From Knoellia sp. Soil729 (lineage in GTDB: Bacteria; Actinomycetota; Actinomycetes; Actinomycetales; Dermatophilaceae), in contig NZ_LMSA01000001.1 of the NCBI RefSeq assembly GCF_001427985.1, positions 5,629 through 69,628 of the forward strand: DNA of 64,000 nt. The letters run 5' to 3'. The notes below the pieces were generated by a model that saw only the letters and a list, made by a program, of their open reading frames with translations, had not been told where the DNA came from and made no database searches. This document shows, piece by piece, positions 29,588 to 39,380 of this stretch; the first letter of the stretch is position 1, and every line of letters starts with the position of its first letter. The translations under genes and the position numbers were made by a program.

Positions 29588-32500
29588 GGTAGCGTCCCCA
29601 TAGAAGACGCGCTCGGCCGCATGCCGGGCACGACGGGCCACGCGGCGGTAGCGGTTGGCCAGCTCCTGGCCCGACCGAGCCGGCAGGCCCATGATCCGGG
29701 CCATGCCATCGGCGTCGCGCTGGTCGGAGGGGACGGAGTCCACCGGGCGCCCCCGTGAGAGCATCCCCGCGTTGCGCATCTGGGACGCGAGCCGCCAGGC
29801 CTCGCCCAGGGCCAGGGCGTCCTCCGCGCCCACCAGCCCCTCGGCCTGGGCGGCGGCCAGCGCCGTGAGGGTGGAGGTGGTGCGCAGGCTCGGCACGGCG
29901 TGTGCATGCTGGAGCTGGATGAGCTGCACGCACCACTCGACGTCGGACAGCCCACCGTGACCCAGCTTGAAGTGGGCCTTGCGGTCGGCCCCGCGCGGGA
30001 GCCGCTCGGACTCCATGCGGGCCTTGAGCGTCCGGATCTCGCGCACCTGGCCAGCATCGAGCCCACCCTCGGGCCAGCGCAGGGGGTCGATGACCTCGAG
30101 GAACGTGGCGCCCAACTGCATGTCGCCCGCGACCGGCGCCGCGCGCAGGAGGGCCTGCGACTCCCAGACCAGCGACCATCGCTCGTAGTAGGCACGATAG
30201 GACTCCAGGGAGCGCGTCAGCGGTCCGTTCTTGCCCTCGGGCCGGAGGCCGGCGTCGACCTCGAGCCGCGGGTCCGGTGCCGCGAGCGCGAGCAGCCGGA
30301 TGAGCTCCTTGACCACCTCGAGCGCCTGCTCCTGGGCCTCTCGCGAGTCCGCGCCCTCCACCGGGTCGTGGACGAAGAGGACGTCGGCGTCACTGCCGAA
30401 GGACGACTCCCCACCGCCCAGCCGGCCCATGCCGACGACGAGGTGCCGGCTGAGCGCCGGTGTGCCGGTCCTGTCCTCGACGGTGTCGAGGACGACCTCG
30501 AGGGTGACGTCGATGAGGGCCGCGTTGAGGGCGGCGAGCGCGGTGCCCAGGTCCTCGAGCGTGAGGTGCCCGAGCAGCGAGGCCACCGCAAGCCGGAAGA
30601 GCTCCGAGCGGCGCACGGCACGCGCCGCGAGGACCGCCTTCTCGGAGCCGTCCTTGCGTCGGGCAGCAGAGCGCATGCGCGCCTGCACCTCGTCGCGAGA
30701 GCGCGCCGTGAGACCGCTCGGCTCACCCAGGAACTGGACCGACTCCGGCCCCTGCTCCAGGAGCTCGGCGGCATAACGGCTCCGCCCGAGGGTGTGCGCG
30801 AGCCGCTCGGCGGCGCTGCCCTCGTCGCGCAGCAGCCGCAGGAACCACGGCGTCGTGCCGAGCTCGTCGCTGATCCGCCGGAACGCCAGCAGGCCCGCGT
30901 CGGGGTCCGCCTCGTCGGCGAACCAGCCGAGCATCACCGGGAGCAGCTGGCGCTGGATCGCTGCGCGCCGGCTCACGCCGCCGGACAGCGCCTCGAGGTG
31001 GCTCAGGGCGCCGCGGGGGTCACGGAAGCCCAACGCGGCCAGTCGCTCCCGCGCCGCCTCGGGCGTCAGCCGCACCTCGTCGGGTCCGAGCCGGGCGACG
31101 GCCGACAGCAACGGGCGGTAGAAGATGCGCTCGTGCAGGCGCCGGACCTCACGTGCCGCGGCCCGCCACTGTGCCGTGACCGCCTCGCCGGGGTCGCGCG
31201 TGTGCCCCAGAGCCCGCCCGAGTCGTCGCAGGTCGGCCGGTGCGGTGGGCATGAGGTGCGTGCGCCGCAGCCGGTAGAGCTGGATGCGGTGCTCCAGAGT
31301 GCGCAGGAACCGGTATGCCGTCTCGAGGGTCTGTGCCTCCTCTCGCCCGACATAGCCGCCCCGGGACAGTGCCGCGAGGGCCGGCAGGGTGGTCCCGGAG
31401 CGCAGCGAGCTGTCGGCCCGTCCATGGACGAGCTGGAGCAGCTGGACGCTGAACTCCACGTCGCGCAGCCCACCGGGGCCCAGCTTGAGCTGGCGGTCCG
31501 CCTCACCGGCGGGCACGTTGTCCTCGACGCGGCGACGCATGGCCTGGACGTCCTCGACGAAGTTCTCGCGGGAGGCGGCCGACCACACGAAGGGGGCGAC
31601 CGCGTCCACGTAGGCGCCGCCCAGTGCCCGGTCGCCCGCGATGGGGCGGGCCTTGAGCAGGGCCTGGAACTCCCACGTCTTGGCCCAGCGCTCGTAGTAG
31701 GACACGTGGGACTCGAGGGTGCGCACGAGTGGGCCGTTCTTGCCCTCCGGGCGCAGCGCCGGGTCGACCTGCCACAGGGCGCCGGCAGCAGTCTGGCTCG
31801 AGCAGATCCTGATGAGGCGCGTCGCGAGCTCGGTGCCGACGGCGAGCGCCACGTCCTCGTCCACTCCCGGTGCCGCCTCGGCGACGAAGATGACGTCGAC
31901 GTCACTGATGTAGTTGAGCTCGCGGCCACCGGCCTTGCCCATGCCGATGACGGCGAAGCGGCACTGCTCGGCGGCCTGACCCATGGCCCCACGGGCGATG
32001 ACGAGGGCGGCCTCGAGGGCGGCCTCGGCCAGGTCCGCGAGTGCGGCGGCCGTCTCGGGCAGCCTGGCCTCGGGCTCGGGACGCGACACGTCGAGGGTGG
32101 CGATCCCGAGCAGCTGTCGGCGGTACTCGACCCGCAGGGCGTCCTCGGGCGTCGTGCCCTCGCCGGGGACCGTCACCGCTGCGGTGAGCAGGTCGACGCG
32201 CTCCTCGACCTCGAGCGGGCAGGCCTCGACGACTGAGGTCCAGTGCTCGGGATGGTTGACCAGGTGCTCGCCCAGGGCCGTGGAGGCACCGAGGACGGCG
32301 AAGAGGCGGTCGCGGGCGCGGCCCGGCTCACGCAGCTGCGGGACGAGGGCCTCACGGACGGCGGCGCAGGACGGCGCGGCCAAGGACTCCATGAGTCGCA
32401 CGAGCACGAGCAGGGCCTGGTCCGGGTCGGCGACCCTCGCGAGCGCGACGGCGAGGCCGTCGGGCTCCACCCGGCTGCGGTCCTTGACCAGCGGGACCAG

Positions 32501-32593
32501 GGCATTGTCGGCCAGCAGGCCGCCCGCGCGGCGGGGCTCCGCGAAGCCGAGCCGGGCCAGGTCGACCGGCACGGACGGCATACGGGCGGTCAT
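29585..32593 (-). CDS. glnE: Glutamine synthetase adenylyltransferase/deadenylase
   Basis: 1002 residues. Adds or removes AMP on a tyrosine of type I glutamine synthetase according to nitrogen status. Two nucleotidyltransferase domains: the N-terminal deadenylase half has [18 protein letters not shown] and the C-terminal adenylylase half [18 protein letters not shown], each with the G-S/D-D-x-D metal motif; a helical linker with LRDVEF and LSDVEW follows each. Adjacent to glnA2, as in mycobacteria. The neighbouring synthetase lacks the target tyrosine, so the substrate is presumably a GlnA1 encoded elsewhere. Confidence 0.96.
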   Translation of the reverse strand: MTARMPSVPVDLARLGFAEPRRAGGLLADNALVPLVKDRSRVEPDGLAVALARVADPDQALLVLVRLMESLAAPSCAAVREALVPQLREPGRARDRLFAVLGASTALGEHLVNHPEHWTSVVEACPLEVEERVDLLTAAVTVPGEGTTPEDALRVEYRRQLLGIATLDVSRPEPEARLPETAAALADLAEAALEAALVIARGAMGQAAEQCRFAVIGMGKAGGRELNYISDVDVIFVAEAAPGVDEDVALAVGTELATRLIRICSSQTAAGALWQVDPALRPEGKNGPLVRTLESHVSYYERWAKTWEFQALLKARPIAGDRALGGAYVDAVAPFVWSAASRENFVEDVQAMRRRVEDNVPAGEADRQLKLGPGGLRDVEFSVQLLQLVHGRADSSLRSGTTLPALAALSRGGYVGREEAQTLETAYRFLRTLEHRIQLYRLRRTHLMPTAPADLRRLGRALGHTRDPGEAVTAQWRAAAREVRRLHERIFYRPLLSAVARLGPDEVRLTPEAARERLAALGFRDPRGALSHLEALSGGVSRRAAIQRQLLPVMLGWFADEADPDAGLLAFRRISDELGTTPWFLRLLRDEGSAAERLAHTLGRSRYAAELLEQGPESVQFLGEPSGLTARSRDEVQARMRSAARRKDGSEKAVLAARAVRRSELFRLAVASLLGHLTLEDLGTALAALNAALIDVTLEVVLDTVEDRTGTPALSRHLVVGMGRLGGGESSFGSDADVLFVHDPVEGADSREAQEQALEVVKELIRLLALAAPDPRLEVDAGLRPEGKNGPLTRSLESYRAYYERWSLVWESQALLRAAPVAGDMQLGATFLEVIDPLRWPEGGLDAGQVREIRTLKARMESERLPRGADRKAHFKLGHGGLSDVEWCVQLIQLQHAHAVPSLRTTSTLTALAAAQAEGLVGAEDALALGEAWRLASQMRNAGMLSRGRPVDSVPSDQRDADGMARIMGLPARSGQELANRYRRVARRARHAAERVFYGDAT

Positions 32594-32603
32594 CCTGCTC
32601 CGC

Positions 32604-33941
32604 TCACAGTCGGGGGAGGTACCGCTCGAGCTCGAAGGCGGTCACCTGGCCGCGGTAGTCCGCCCACTCCGAACGCTTGTTGCGCAGGAAGAAGTCGAAG
32701 GTGTGCTCACCCAGGGTCTCGGCGACGAGCTCGCTCTCCTCCATCGCCTCGATCGCCTCCACGAGGCTGGCCGGCAGGGGCTTGATGCCCATGGCCTTGC
32801 GTTCGGCGTCGGTGAGCCCCCACACGTCGTCCTCGGTCTCGGGCGCGAGCTCGTAGCCCTCCTCGATGCCCTTGAGACCGGCCGCCAGGAGGACGGAGAA
32901 GGCGAGGTAGGGGTTGCAGGCGCTGTCGATCGAGCGGACCTCGACCCGGCTGCTCTGCCCCTTGTTGGGCTTGTACATGGGCACGCGCACGAGCGCCGAC
33001 CGGTTGTTGTGTCCCCAGGTGAGATGGGCCGGAGCCTCGCCGCCACCCCACAGGCGCTTGTAGCTGTTGACCCACTGGTTGGTCACCGCCGCGATCTCGG
33101 CGCCGTGGTGGAGGAGCCCGGCGATGAACTGCCGGCCCGTGCGCGAGAGCTGGTAGGGGGCACCGGCCTCGTAGAAGGCGTTGCTGTCGCCGTCGAACAG
33201 CGACATGTGGGTGTGCATGCCGGACCCGGGGTGCTCGGCGAGCGGCTTGGGCATGAAGGAGGCATAGACCCCCTGTTCGAGCGCGACCTCCTTGATCACC
33301 GTCCGGAACGTCATGATGTTGTCCGCCGTCGACAGTGCGTCGGCGTAGCGCAGGTCGATCTCGTTCTGGCCCGGCGCACCCTCGTGGTGGCTGAACTCGA
33401 CGCTGATGCCCATGGACTCGAGCATCGTGATCGCCGCACGCCGGAAGTCCTGTGCCGAGCCGTGGGGCACGTGGTCGAAGTAGCCGGCCTGGTCGATCGG
33501 CGTCGGCCGCTCCCCCGGCTTGAACCCCGGCTCGAAGAGGAAGAACTCGATCTCGGGGTGGGTGTAGAAGGTGAACCCCTGGTCGGCCGCCTTGGCGAGG
33601 GTGCGCTGCAGCACGTGGCGCGGGTCGGCCATGCTCGGGGCGCCGTCGGGGAGGGTGATGTCGCAGAACATCCGGGCGGTCCCCGGGTTCTCGCCACGCC
33701 AGGGCAGGACCTGGAACGTCGAGGGGTCGGGCTTGGCCAGCATGTCGGCCTCGTAGACCCGCGCGAACCCCTCGATCACCGAGCCGTCGAAGCCGATGCC
33801 CTCGGAGAAGGCGCCCTCGAGCTCGGCCGGCGCCACGGCGACGGACTTGAGGCCACCGAGCACGTCGGTGAACCAGAGCCGGACGAAGCGGATGTCCCGC
33901 TCCTCGATGGTGCGGAGGACGAACTCCTGCTGGCGATCCAT
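32604..33941 (-). CDS. glnA2: Glutamine synthetase, GSI-alpha-like (GlnA2)
   Basis: 445 residues, close in length to mycobacterial GlnA2. ATP-dependent glutamine formation from glutamate and ammonia. Motifs: FDGSVIEGFARVYEADM, HPEIEFFLFEPG, HEGAPGQNEIDLRYADA, KPLAEHPGSGMHTHMSLFDG and PNKGQSSRVEVRSID. The adenylylation site, normally a Tyr in xYDLP, reads EDDVWGL, so it should not be controlled by GlnE. ATG at 33941 lies 6 bases after a TAGGAT -10, which points to a leaderless mRNA. Confidence 0.95.
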   Translation of the reverse strand: MDRQQEFVLRTIEERDIRFVRLWFTDVLGGLKSVAVAPAELEGAFSEGIGFDGSVIEGFARVYEADMLAKPDPSTFQVLPWRGENPGTARMFCDITLPDGAPSMADPRHVLQRTLAKAADQGFTFYTHPEIEFFLFEPGFKPGERPTPIDQAGYFDHVPHGSAQDFRRAAITMLESMGISVEFSHHEGAPGQNEIDLRYADALSTADNIMTFRTVIKEVALEQGVYASFMPKPLAEHPGSGMHTHMSLFDGDSNAFYEAGAPYQLSRTGRQFIAGLLHHGAEIAAVTNQWVNSYKRLWGGGEAPAHLTWGHNNRSALVRVPMYKPNKGQSSRVEVRSIDSACNPYLAFSVLLAAGLKGIEEGYELAPETEDDVWGLTDAERKAMGIKPLPASLVEAIEAMEESELVAETLGEHTFDFFLRNKRSEWADYRGQVTAFELERYLPRL

Positions 33942-33947
33942 GTCGGC

Positions 33948-33953
33948 ATCCTA
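33948..33953 (-). promoter_or_regulatory. Predicted glnA2 -10 element (leaderless start)
   Basis: Minus-strand TAGGAT followed by GCCGAC and then the ATG of glnA2. The 6-nt distance would put the transcription start at or next to the A of the start codon. No clear -35. Confidence 0.5.
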
Positions 33954-33969
33954 GGGGGAGGCAGGGCAA

Positions 33970-33998
33970 GGGCCCCGGAGCATCTCGCTCCGGGGCCC
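33970..33998 (-). terminator. Strong hairpin, likely terminator of the metalloprotease gene
   Basis: GGGCCCCGGAG (33970-33980) and CTCCGGGGCCC (33988-33998), an 11-bp perfect stem with 7-nt loop CATCTCG, 34 nt downstream of the protease stop codon and upstream of the glnA2 promoter. No T-run, as is usual in high-GC actinobacteria. Confidence 0.75.
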
Positions 33999-34031
33999 TC
34001 GTCGTGAGGTGGGAAAACTCTCAGGTCAGGG

Positions 34032-36353
34032 TCACTTGGTGGGGACCGTGATCTTCAGCTCCATCTCGTTGCCACCCTTGGTGGTCTTGGCCACCGTGAT
34101 CTTCGTGCCCGTGCCGGCAACCTTGACCGAGTTCCACGGGTTGTCCGCGGTCCAGTACTTGTTGGGGTCGGTGTCGTCGAAGGTCGGGATCGCGGCCTGC
34201 TTCTTGATCGTCACCGGCACACCGTTGCGGTGGAAGGTGACCTCGTCGGTCTTCTCCTGGCCGAAGGTGGCGTCCCACGGCTGGCGGCGGTTGCCGAGCA
34301 GCTGTCCGGTGGGCCACTTGACCGGGGCGGGCCGAGCGTCGACCGGAAGGGACTGACCGCCACCGGGGTGGGCGGAGGTGTTGTTGTCCGCGTAGGAGCC
34401 GTCGACGTACCAGACGAGCATGCCGTTCTGGTAGGGGAAGCGCTCCACCCAGTCGGGCCTGGTGTTGGCGAACCCGAAGTTGTACGGGCCGGTCTGGAGC
34501 GTCTTGTCGTAGCCGGAGTAGACGCGGTTCTCGGCCATGTAGAAGCGCGGGTAGGTCTTGTCGATCGTGCCGCTGATGATCGAGAACCCGTCAGCCGTCC
34601 AGCCGTTGGTGCCCTTCTCGACGTCGTCGGTGAGGACGGGAGCGCCGTCAGCGGTGATCGTGATGTCGTCGATGAACGCACCCTTGTAGGCGAGTCCACC
34701 GTCGGTGACGTAGCTGAAGCGGAACTTCGCCTTCTGGCCGGCGAACTTGGACAGGTCCCAGGTCTTCTGGACCCAGCCGTTGCTCGCGCCGCCGATCTCG
34801 TCGACCCGGGTCCAGTTGGCCCCAGCATCGGTGGAGGCCTCGACGTAGAGGTAGTCGTAGTCCTGCTCGATCTTGTAGTCGAGCCACGCCGAGACGGAGG
34901 CCGCGGTCTTGCCGGTCAGGTCGACGTCACGAGTCATCGAGTTCGTCAGGCTGTCGCCCGAACCGCTCCACCACTCGGCCGCACCACTGTGGGGGGTGTT
35001 GTACTTCGTGACGACTCGCTTGTCAGGAAGGTTGACGATGACGGCCTGCGGAGTCTTGGCGCCATCGAGGTCGGCCTGGCCGAGCTTGTAGGTGCCGGTC
35101 TTGTCCGCAACGGTGTAGTCGAGCCAGCCGAGGTCGAGCTTCTCCTTCGGACCCATGTATCCCGGGGTCGAGCCGATGTCCTCGCCGCCGTGGTTGAGCC
35201 AGGAGCCACCGGACATCAGAGTCCAGAAGGCGGTGCCGTTGTCGCCACCCGCGGTGTCGTAGTAGTCCGGCAGTCCGAGGTCGTGACCGAACTCGTGGGT
35301 GAAGACGCCGAGGCCACCGTTCTCGGGCTCGGTGGTGTAGTCACCGATCCACATGCCGGAGTCGCCCAGCTGGACACCGCCGGCCTTGTTCTGCGCCGGG
35401 CCGGTCCGACCGATCTGGGTGGAGTAGGCGTACCAACGGTGCGACCAGATGGCGTCCTCCCCCTGCGCGCCGCCACCGGCCTCTTCGCCCTGACCGGCGT
35501 GGATCGCCTGGAAGTGGTCGATGTAGCCGTCGGGCTCGTTGAAGACGCCGTCGCCGTCGTAGTCGTAGCGGTCGACCTTGTCGAACTGCGCGAGGTAGGT
35601 CTTGATCTCCGCGTCGGTCTTGCCGGCAGCCTTCTGGTCGTTGTACCACGCCGTCGCGGTGTCACCGATGTAGTTCCAGTAGCCATCGGCCTCGCTCGTC
35701 CCATCGCCCTCGACGGGGTTGTGGCCGTAGCGCGCCTCGTTGTAGGGCACGGTCACCCAGTTGGAGACGTCGCCCTTGGCGAGGAAGCGGCCGTTGGACT
35801 GCTTCTGGTAGAAGTCCTTGAAGGACTCGCCCTCACCGAACATCAGGTCCATGTAGTGGGCGCGGTCGTAGTTGGCCGACCACTCGGTGGAGTTGTCGTC
35901 GGTGGAGTTGCCGTCCCAGTTGCGGTCGGGCTCGGGGATCTGGTTGTGCACGGGGCCGGCGTCACCGCCGGTGCGCGAGTCGGTCTTGGAGCCGAAGTCG
36001 GTGAGGATCGTGAAGATGTCTTCCTCGCGGTTCACCGGGTAGGACACGAAGCGGTCCTTGGAGGCCTTGGAGCCCTTGGGTGCCTTCTTGTCGCCCTTGA
36101 GCTTGATGACGCGCTGGCCGCCGCGCATCTCGGTGGTCGCCTCGCCCTTGACGAGCTTGGCCACCGCGTCCTGCCGCAGCTTGCGCGCGGCGTCGCCCAG
36201 GGGGTTGGGCAGGTCGTCCTTCTTGAGCGTCGACGCCTTGGCGTCGTGTGCGGGGGGTGTGGTGTCCTTGGCCTGCGCACCCATGGGCGCAAGACTCACC
36301 ACCAACGCTGCCCCGGCCAGGCCGGCCAGGGTGCGAGTGTGTCGTCGTGTCAC
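34032..36353 (-). CDS. Secreted M6 (immune inhibitor A-like) metalloprotease
   Basis: 773 residues. Signal peptide at 1-28 (basic start TRRHTRT, hydrophobic core, AQA cleavage site). Propeptide-like region to about 95, then the M6 catalytic domain with zinc motif HEFGHDLGLPDYYD around the middle and a downstream SGGSW turn. The C-terminal half has jelly-roll repeats of the type KFRFSYVTDGGLAYKGAFIDDI. Likely degrades extracellular proteins; relatives include virulence factors. GTG at 36353 is chosen because GGAGG lies directly upstream and a proper signal peptide follows. A 36371 ATG reading is weaker. Divergent from panB. Confidence 0.9.
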   Translation of the reverse strand: MTRRHTRTLAGLAGAALVVSLAPMGAQAKDTTPPAHDAKASTLKKDDLPNPLGDAARKLRQDAVAKLVKGEATTEMRGGQRVIKLKGDKKAPKGSKASKDRFVSYPVNREEDIFTILTDFGSKTDSRTGGDAGPVHNQIPEPDRNWDGNSTDDNSTEWSANYDRAHYMDLMFGEGESFKDFYQKQSNGRFLAKGDVSNWVTVPYNEARYGHNPVEGDGTSEADGYWNYIGDTATAWYNDQKAAGKTDAEIKTYLAQFDKVDRYDYDGDGVFNEPDGYIDHFQAIHAGQGEEAGGGAQGEDAIWSHRWYAYSTQIGRTGPAQNKAGGVQLGDSGMWIGDYTTEPENGGLGVFTHEFGHDLGLPDYYDTAGGDNGTAFWTLMSGGSWLNHGGEDIGSTPGYMGPKEKLDLGWLDYTVADKTGTYKLGQADLDGAKTPQAVIVNLPDKRVVTKYNTPHSGAAEWWSGSGDSLTNSMTRDVDLTGKTAASVSAWLDYKIEQDYDYLYVEASTDAGANWTRVDEIGGASNGWVQKTWDLSKFAGQKAKFRFSYVTDGGLAYKGAFIDDITITADGAPVLTDDVEKGTNGWTADGFSIISGTIDKTYPRFYMAENRVYSGYDKTLQTGPYNFGFANTRPDWVERFPYQNGMLVWYVDGSYADNNTSAHPGGGQSLPVDARPAPVKWPTGQLLGNRRQPWDATFGQEKTDEVTFHRNGVPVTIKKQAAIPTFDDTDPNKYWTADNPWNSVKVAGTGTKITVAKTTKGGNEMELKITVPTK

Positions 36354-36423
36354 AGTTCCTCCGAGAGTCATAGCCCGCCAGGGGTCAGGCGAAGCCTTGA
36401 GAAGGAAAACACCGGGATCCGGA

Positions 36424-36443
36424 TCGCACAATAGTTTGTGCGA
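36424..36443. promoter_or_regulatory. Operator-like palindrome between the protease gene and panB
   Basis: TCGCACAA-TAGT-TTGTGCGA: perfect 8-bp half-sites with a 4-bp spacer in a locally AT-rich stretch, 71 bp upstream of the protease GTG and 69 bp upstream of the panB ATG. On the minus strand it contains ACTATTGT, a possible -10. Looks like a dimeric repressor site; the regulator is unknown. The rest of 36354-36511 shows no gene. Confidence 0.5.
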
Positions 36444-36511
36444 ATTCTTTGCCTCCCCTTTACCTTCGGCGCTCGGCGACCGATCCGGGTCGCTCTGACA
36501 GGATCAGCGGC

Positions 36512-37381
36512 ATGAGCGATCAGCCGACTTCCTCCGCCGAGACGACCAACCCGTACGGCACCGGTGCCCAGGCCGCACCGCAGAAGCGCATCCGGGTCCC
36601 CCACCTCCAGAAGATGAAGGAGACGGGCGAGAAGTGGGCCATGCTCACGGCCTACGACATGTATGCCGCCGAGATCTTCGACGAGGCGGGCATCCCCTGC
36701 CTCCTCGTCGGTGACTCCGCGGGCAACAACGTCTACGGCTTCGAGACCACGGTCCCGGTGACCGTCGACCACCTGGTTCCCCTGTGCCGCGCCGTGACGT
36801 CCGCAGCCAAGCACGCCATGGTCGTGGCCGACCTCCCCTTCGGGTCCTACCAGGCCAGCCCCCAGCAGGCCCTCGCCACCGCGACGCGGTTCATGAAGGA
36901 AGGCCTCGCGCACGCGGTCAAGCTCGAGGGTGGCAGGGCGATGGTGCCCGAGATCGAGCTGCTCGTGCGCGCGGGGATCCCCGTCATGGGGCACATCGGC
37001 TTCACCCCGCAGAGCGAGCACGTCCTCGGCGGCTACCGCGTCCAGGGTCGCGGCGACGGCGCCGACCGCCTGCTCGAGGACGCCCTGGCGCTCGAGGCGG
37101 CCGGGTGCTTCGCCATCGTCATGGAGATGGTCCCGGCCCCAGCGGCCAGGGCCGTCACCGAGGCCCTGCGCATTCCCACCATCGGCATCGGAGCCGGACC
37201 CGACTGCGACGCCCAGGTGCTCGTCTGGTCGGACATGGCTGGGCTGCGAGGCGGTCGCGCCCCGCGCTTCGTCAAGAAGTACCTCGACATGCGCACGGCC
37301 CTCACCAACGCCGCTCGCGAGTACGCCGCCGAGGTGGCCTCGGGAGCCTTCCCGGCCGCGGAACACTCCTTCGAGGAGTAG
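36512..37381 (+). CDS. panB: 3-methyl-2-oxobutanoate hydroxymethyltransferase
   Basis: 289 residues. Forms ketopantoate, first committed step to pantothenate and CoA. Barrel with [27 protein letters not shown] (metal-binding Asp), VEGG-like [15 protein letters not shown] and [28 protein letters not shown] (catalytic Glu in MEMVPA). ATG at 36512 is preceded by a weak AGGA. The N-terminal 30 residues are a variable extension. panC/panD are not nearby. Confidence 0.96.
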   Translation: MSDQPTSSAETTNPYGTGAQAAPQKRIRVPHLQKMKETGEKWAMLTAYDMYAAEIFDEAGIPCLLVGDSAGNNVYGFETTVPVTVDHLVPLCRAVTSAAKHAMVVADLPFGSYQASPQQALATATRFMKEGLAHAVKLEGGRAMVPEIELLVRAGIPVMGHIGFTPQSEHVLGGYRVQGRGDGADRLLEDALALEAAGCFAIVMEMVPAPAARAVTEALRIPTIGIGAGPDCDAQVLVWSDMAGLRGGRAPRFVKKYLDMRTALTNAAREYAAEVASGAFPAAEHSFEE

Positions 37382-37400
37382 GCCGTCCCGCCCGACCCGA

Positions 37401-37616
37401 CTAGTCCTCGAGGTCCTCGGTGCCTGTCCCCGTACCTGTGCTGCCGCTCTCCCAGGCGCGGTCCTCGTCGTCCCACTGCTCGGTGTTCTGCGCCGCGGTG
37501 GCGAGCGCGTTGCGGGCCTCGTCCTCGGTGTCGTACGGGCCCATGACGTCGTCGCTGGAGCTGCGGTCCGCGTCGGTCTCGACCTGCTTGCTCGTGATGT
37601 TGTACCAGTACGCCAC
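37401..37616 (-). CDS. Small conserved actinobacterial protein (71 aa)
   Basis: 71 residues, short acidic soluble protein. Pattern [31 protein letters not shown] and WDDEDRAW resembles a widespread small actinobacterial family with the G-P-Y-x-[ST]-x-x-E-A-x-x-A-L core, recalled from memory. Function unknown. The C-terminus is a Ser/Gly/Thr/Glu tail. GTG start at 37616 with AGGAGGA at the right distance. Lies antisense between panB and map, with stop codons of panB 20 bp away. Confidence 0.8.
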   Translation of the reverse strand: MAYWYNITSKQVETDADRSSSDDVMGPYDTEDEARNALATAAQNTEQWDDEDRAWESGSTGTGTGTEDLED

Positions 37617-37651
37617 GGTGTCCTCCTGAGTGTCCGAGCCGGCGATCTGCC

Positions 37652-37657
37652 TAGACT
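37652..37657 (+). promoter_or_regulatory. Predicted map -10 element (leaderless start)
   Basis: TAGACT ends 7 bases before the ATG at 37665, the spacing of leaderless actinobacterial transcripts. No clear -35 and no RBS is present in front of the ATG. Confidence 0.5.
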
Positions 37658-37664
37658 CCACCGT

Positions 37665-38528
37665 ATGCCGATGACGTACGGAAGTGTCGCTCCCGGTGCG
37701 GTGTCCGCCAGGCGTGCCGTCCCTTCTGGCATCGAGCGACCGGAGTACGTCGACAAGGCGACGCCCGACAAGAACCTCTCCCCCGAGGTCAAGGACGCCG
37801 AGACGATCGAGCTCATGCGGGTTGCCGGGCGCGTCGCGGCCCAGGCCATGGAGGCCGCGGCTGCGGTCATCGCGCCCGGAGTCACGACCGACGAGATCGA
37901 CCGCGTGGGCCACGAGTTCCTCCTCGACCACGGCGCCTACCCCTCGACCCTGGGCTACCGCGGCTTCCCCAAGTCGCTCTGCACGTCGGTCAACGAGGTC
38001 GTGTGCCACGGCATACCCGACTCTCGTCCGCTGGAGGACGGTGACATCGTCAACATCGACATCACCGCCTACCTCGGTGGCGTGCACGGCGACACCGACG
38101 CGACCTACCTGTGCGGCGACGTCGACGAGGAGTCCCGCCTGCTCGTCGAGCGGACCAAGGAGGCGATGATGCGCGGCATCAAGGCCGCTGTCCCGGGTCG
38201 CGAGGTCAACGTCATCGGACGCGTCATCGAGAGCTACGCCAGGCGCTTCGGCTACGGCGTCGTGCGTGACTTCACCGGCCACGGCATCGGGCGCTCGTTC
38301 CACTCGGGCCTCATCATCCCGCACTACGACGCCGCCCCCTCCTACGACACCGTGATCGAGCCCGGCATGACGTTCACCATCGAGCCCATGCTCAACCTGG
38401 GCACCGAACGGTGGCAGATGTGGGACGACGAGTGGACCGTCGTCACGCAGGACCGCCGCCGGTCGGCCCAGTTCGAGCACACCATCCTCATCACCGACCA
38501 CGGCAACGAGATCCTCACCCTCCCCTGA
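37665..38528 (+). CDS. map: Methionine aminopeptidase, type I
   Basis: 287 residues. Removes the initiator methionine from nascent proteins. The five metal ligands of the pita-bread fold are in place: [28 protein letters not shown] and QFEHTI. The N-terminal 40-residue extension includes IERPEYV, as in the longer actinobacterial MAP form. Two in-frame ATGs (37665, 37671) are possible. Confidence 0.96.
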   Translation: MPMTYGSVAPGAVSARRAVPSGIERPEYVDKATPDKNLSPEVKDAETIELMRVAGRVAAQAMEAAAAVIAPGVTTDEIDRVGHEFLLDHGAYPSTLGYRGFPKSLCTSVNEVVCHGIPDSRPLEDGDIVNIDITAYLGGVHGDTDATYLCGDVDEESRLLVERTKEAMMRGIKAAVPGREVNVIGRVIESYARRFGYGVVRDFTGHGIGRSFHSGLIIPHYDAAPSYDTVIEPGMTFTIEPMLNLGTERWQMWDDEWTVVTQDRRRSAQFEHTILITDHGNEILTLP

Positions 38529-38562
38529 CCGGCTCGACGACGACACGGACGAAGGAGTCCCC

Positions 38563-39333
38563 ATGAGCAAGAAGAGCGGCCTGCCACTCGGCATCGACGT
38601 GGGCGGGAGCGGCATCAAGGGCGCACCGGTCGACCTGGGCAAGGGCGAGTTCGCCGGCAAGCGCAAGCGCATCGACACCCCGGCGAAGTCCACTCCGGAA
38701 GCCGTCGGCGACATCATCGGCCAGATCGTCGACCACTTCGACGAGGTGCGCGGTGACTCCCCCATCGGCATCACCATCCCCGGCGTCGTCACCAAGGGCG
38801 TCGTGCGCTCCGCCGCCAACATCGACAAGTCCTGGCTCGACTTCGAGGCCGAGGACATGCTCGAGGAGAAGCTCGGCCACGACATCGTGCTCGTCAACGA
38901 CGCGGACGCCGCTGGTGTCGCCGAGATGCACTACGGCGCGGCCAAGGGCCAGAAGGGTCTCGTCATCGTCACGACGCTGGGCACCGGCATCGGGAGCGCC
39001 CTGATCCACAACGGCACTCTCATTCCCAACTCCGAGCTGGGGCACCTCGAGCTCGACGGATTCGACGCCGAGAAGCGCGCCGCGTCGTCGATCAAGGACG
39101 TCGAGGGCCTGACCTACCCGGAGTGGGCCGAGCGGCTCCAGCGCTACTACAGCCACCTCGAGAACCTCCTGTGGCCCGACCTCTTCGTCGTCGGCGGGGG
39201 CGTGTCCAAGGACCACGAGGAGTTCCTGCCGCTGCTCACGCTGCGCACCAAGATCGTCCCGGCGAAGCTCGAGAACAAGGCCGGCATCATCGGCGCCGCC
39301 CACCTCGCGCAGGAGTACCACGACTCCTTGTGA
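38563..39333 (+). CDS. ppgK: Polyphosphate glucokinase
   Basis: 256 residues. Phosphorylates glucose with polyphosphate and usually ATP. ROK/actin-like fold: LGIDVGGSGIKGAPVDL (phosphate 1), GITIPGVV, NDADAAGVAEMHYGAA and TLGTGIGSALIHNG with the downstream E-L-G-H-L-E block for glucose. RBS GAAGGAG in front of the ATG. A GC hairpin follows the stop codon. Confidence 0.95.
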   Translation: MSKKSGLPLGIDVGGSGIKGAPVDLGKGEFAGKRKRIDTPAKSTPEAVGDIIGQIVDHFDEVRGDSPIGITIPGVVTKGVVRSAANIDKSWLDFEAEDMLEEKLGHDIVLVNDADAAGVAEMHYGAAKGQKGLVIVTTLGTGIGSALIHNGTLIPNSELGHLELDGFDAEKRAASSIKDVEGLTYPEWAERLQRYYSHLENLLWPDLFVVGGGVSKDHEEFLPLLTLRTKIVPAKLENKAGIIGAAHLAQEYHDSL

Positions 39334-39337
39334 CACG

Positions 39338-39354
39338 CCCCGCGCTGCGCGGGG
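39338..39354 (+). terminator. GC hairpin after ppgK
   Basis: CCCCGC-GCTGC-GCGGGG directly after the ppgK TGA, between convergent genes. Short but fully paired; no T-run. May serve both strands. Confidence 0.6.
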
Positions 39355-39380
39355 TGCACGACTCCGTGGCCGGCTGACCC

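Noticed and set aside
29900-32236. Plus-strand open frame of 778 codons antisense to glnE
   Set aside because: Antisense shadow; glnE carries both nucleotidyltransferase signatures and full length.
34230-36434. Plus-strand open frame of 734 codons antisense to the metalloprotease
   Set aside because: The minus-strand gene has signal peptide, HExxH motif and a terminator; the antisense frame has no recognisable feature.
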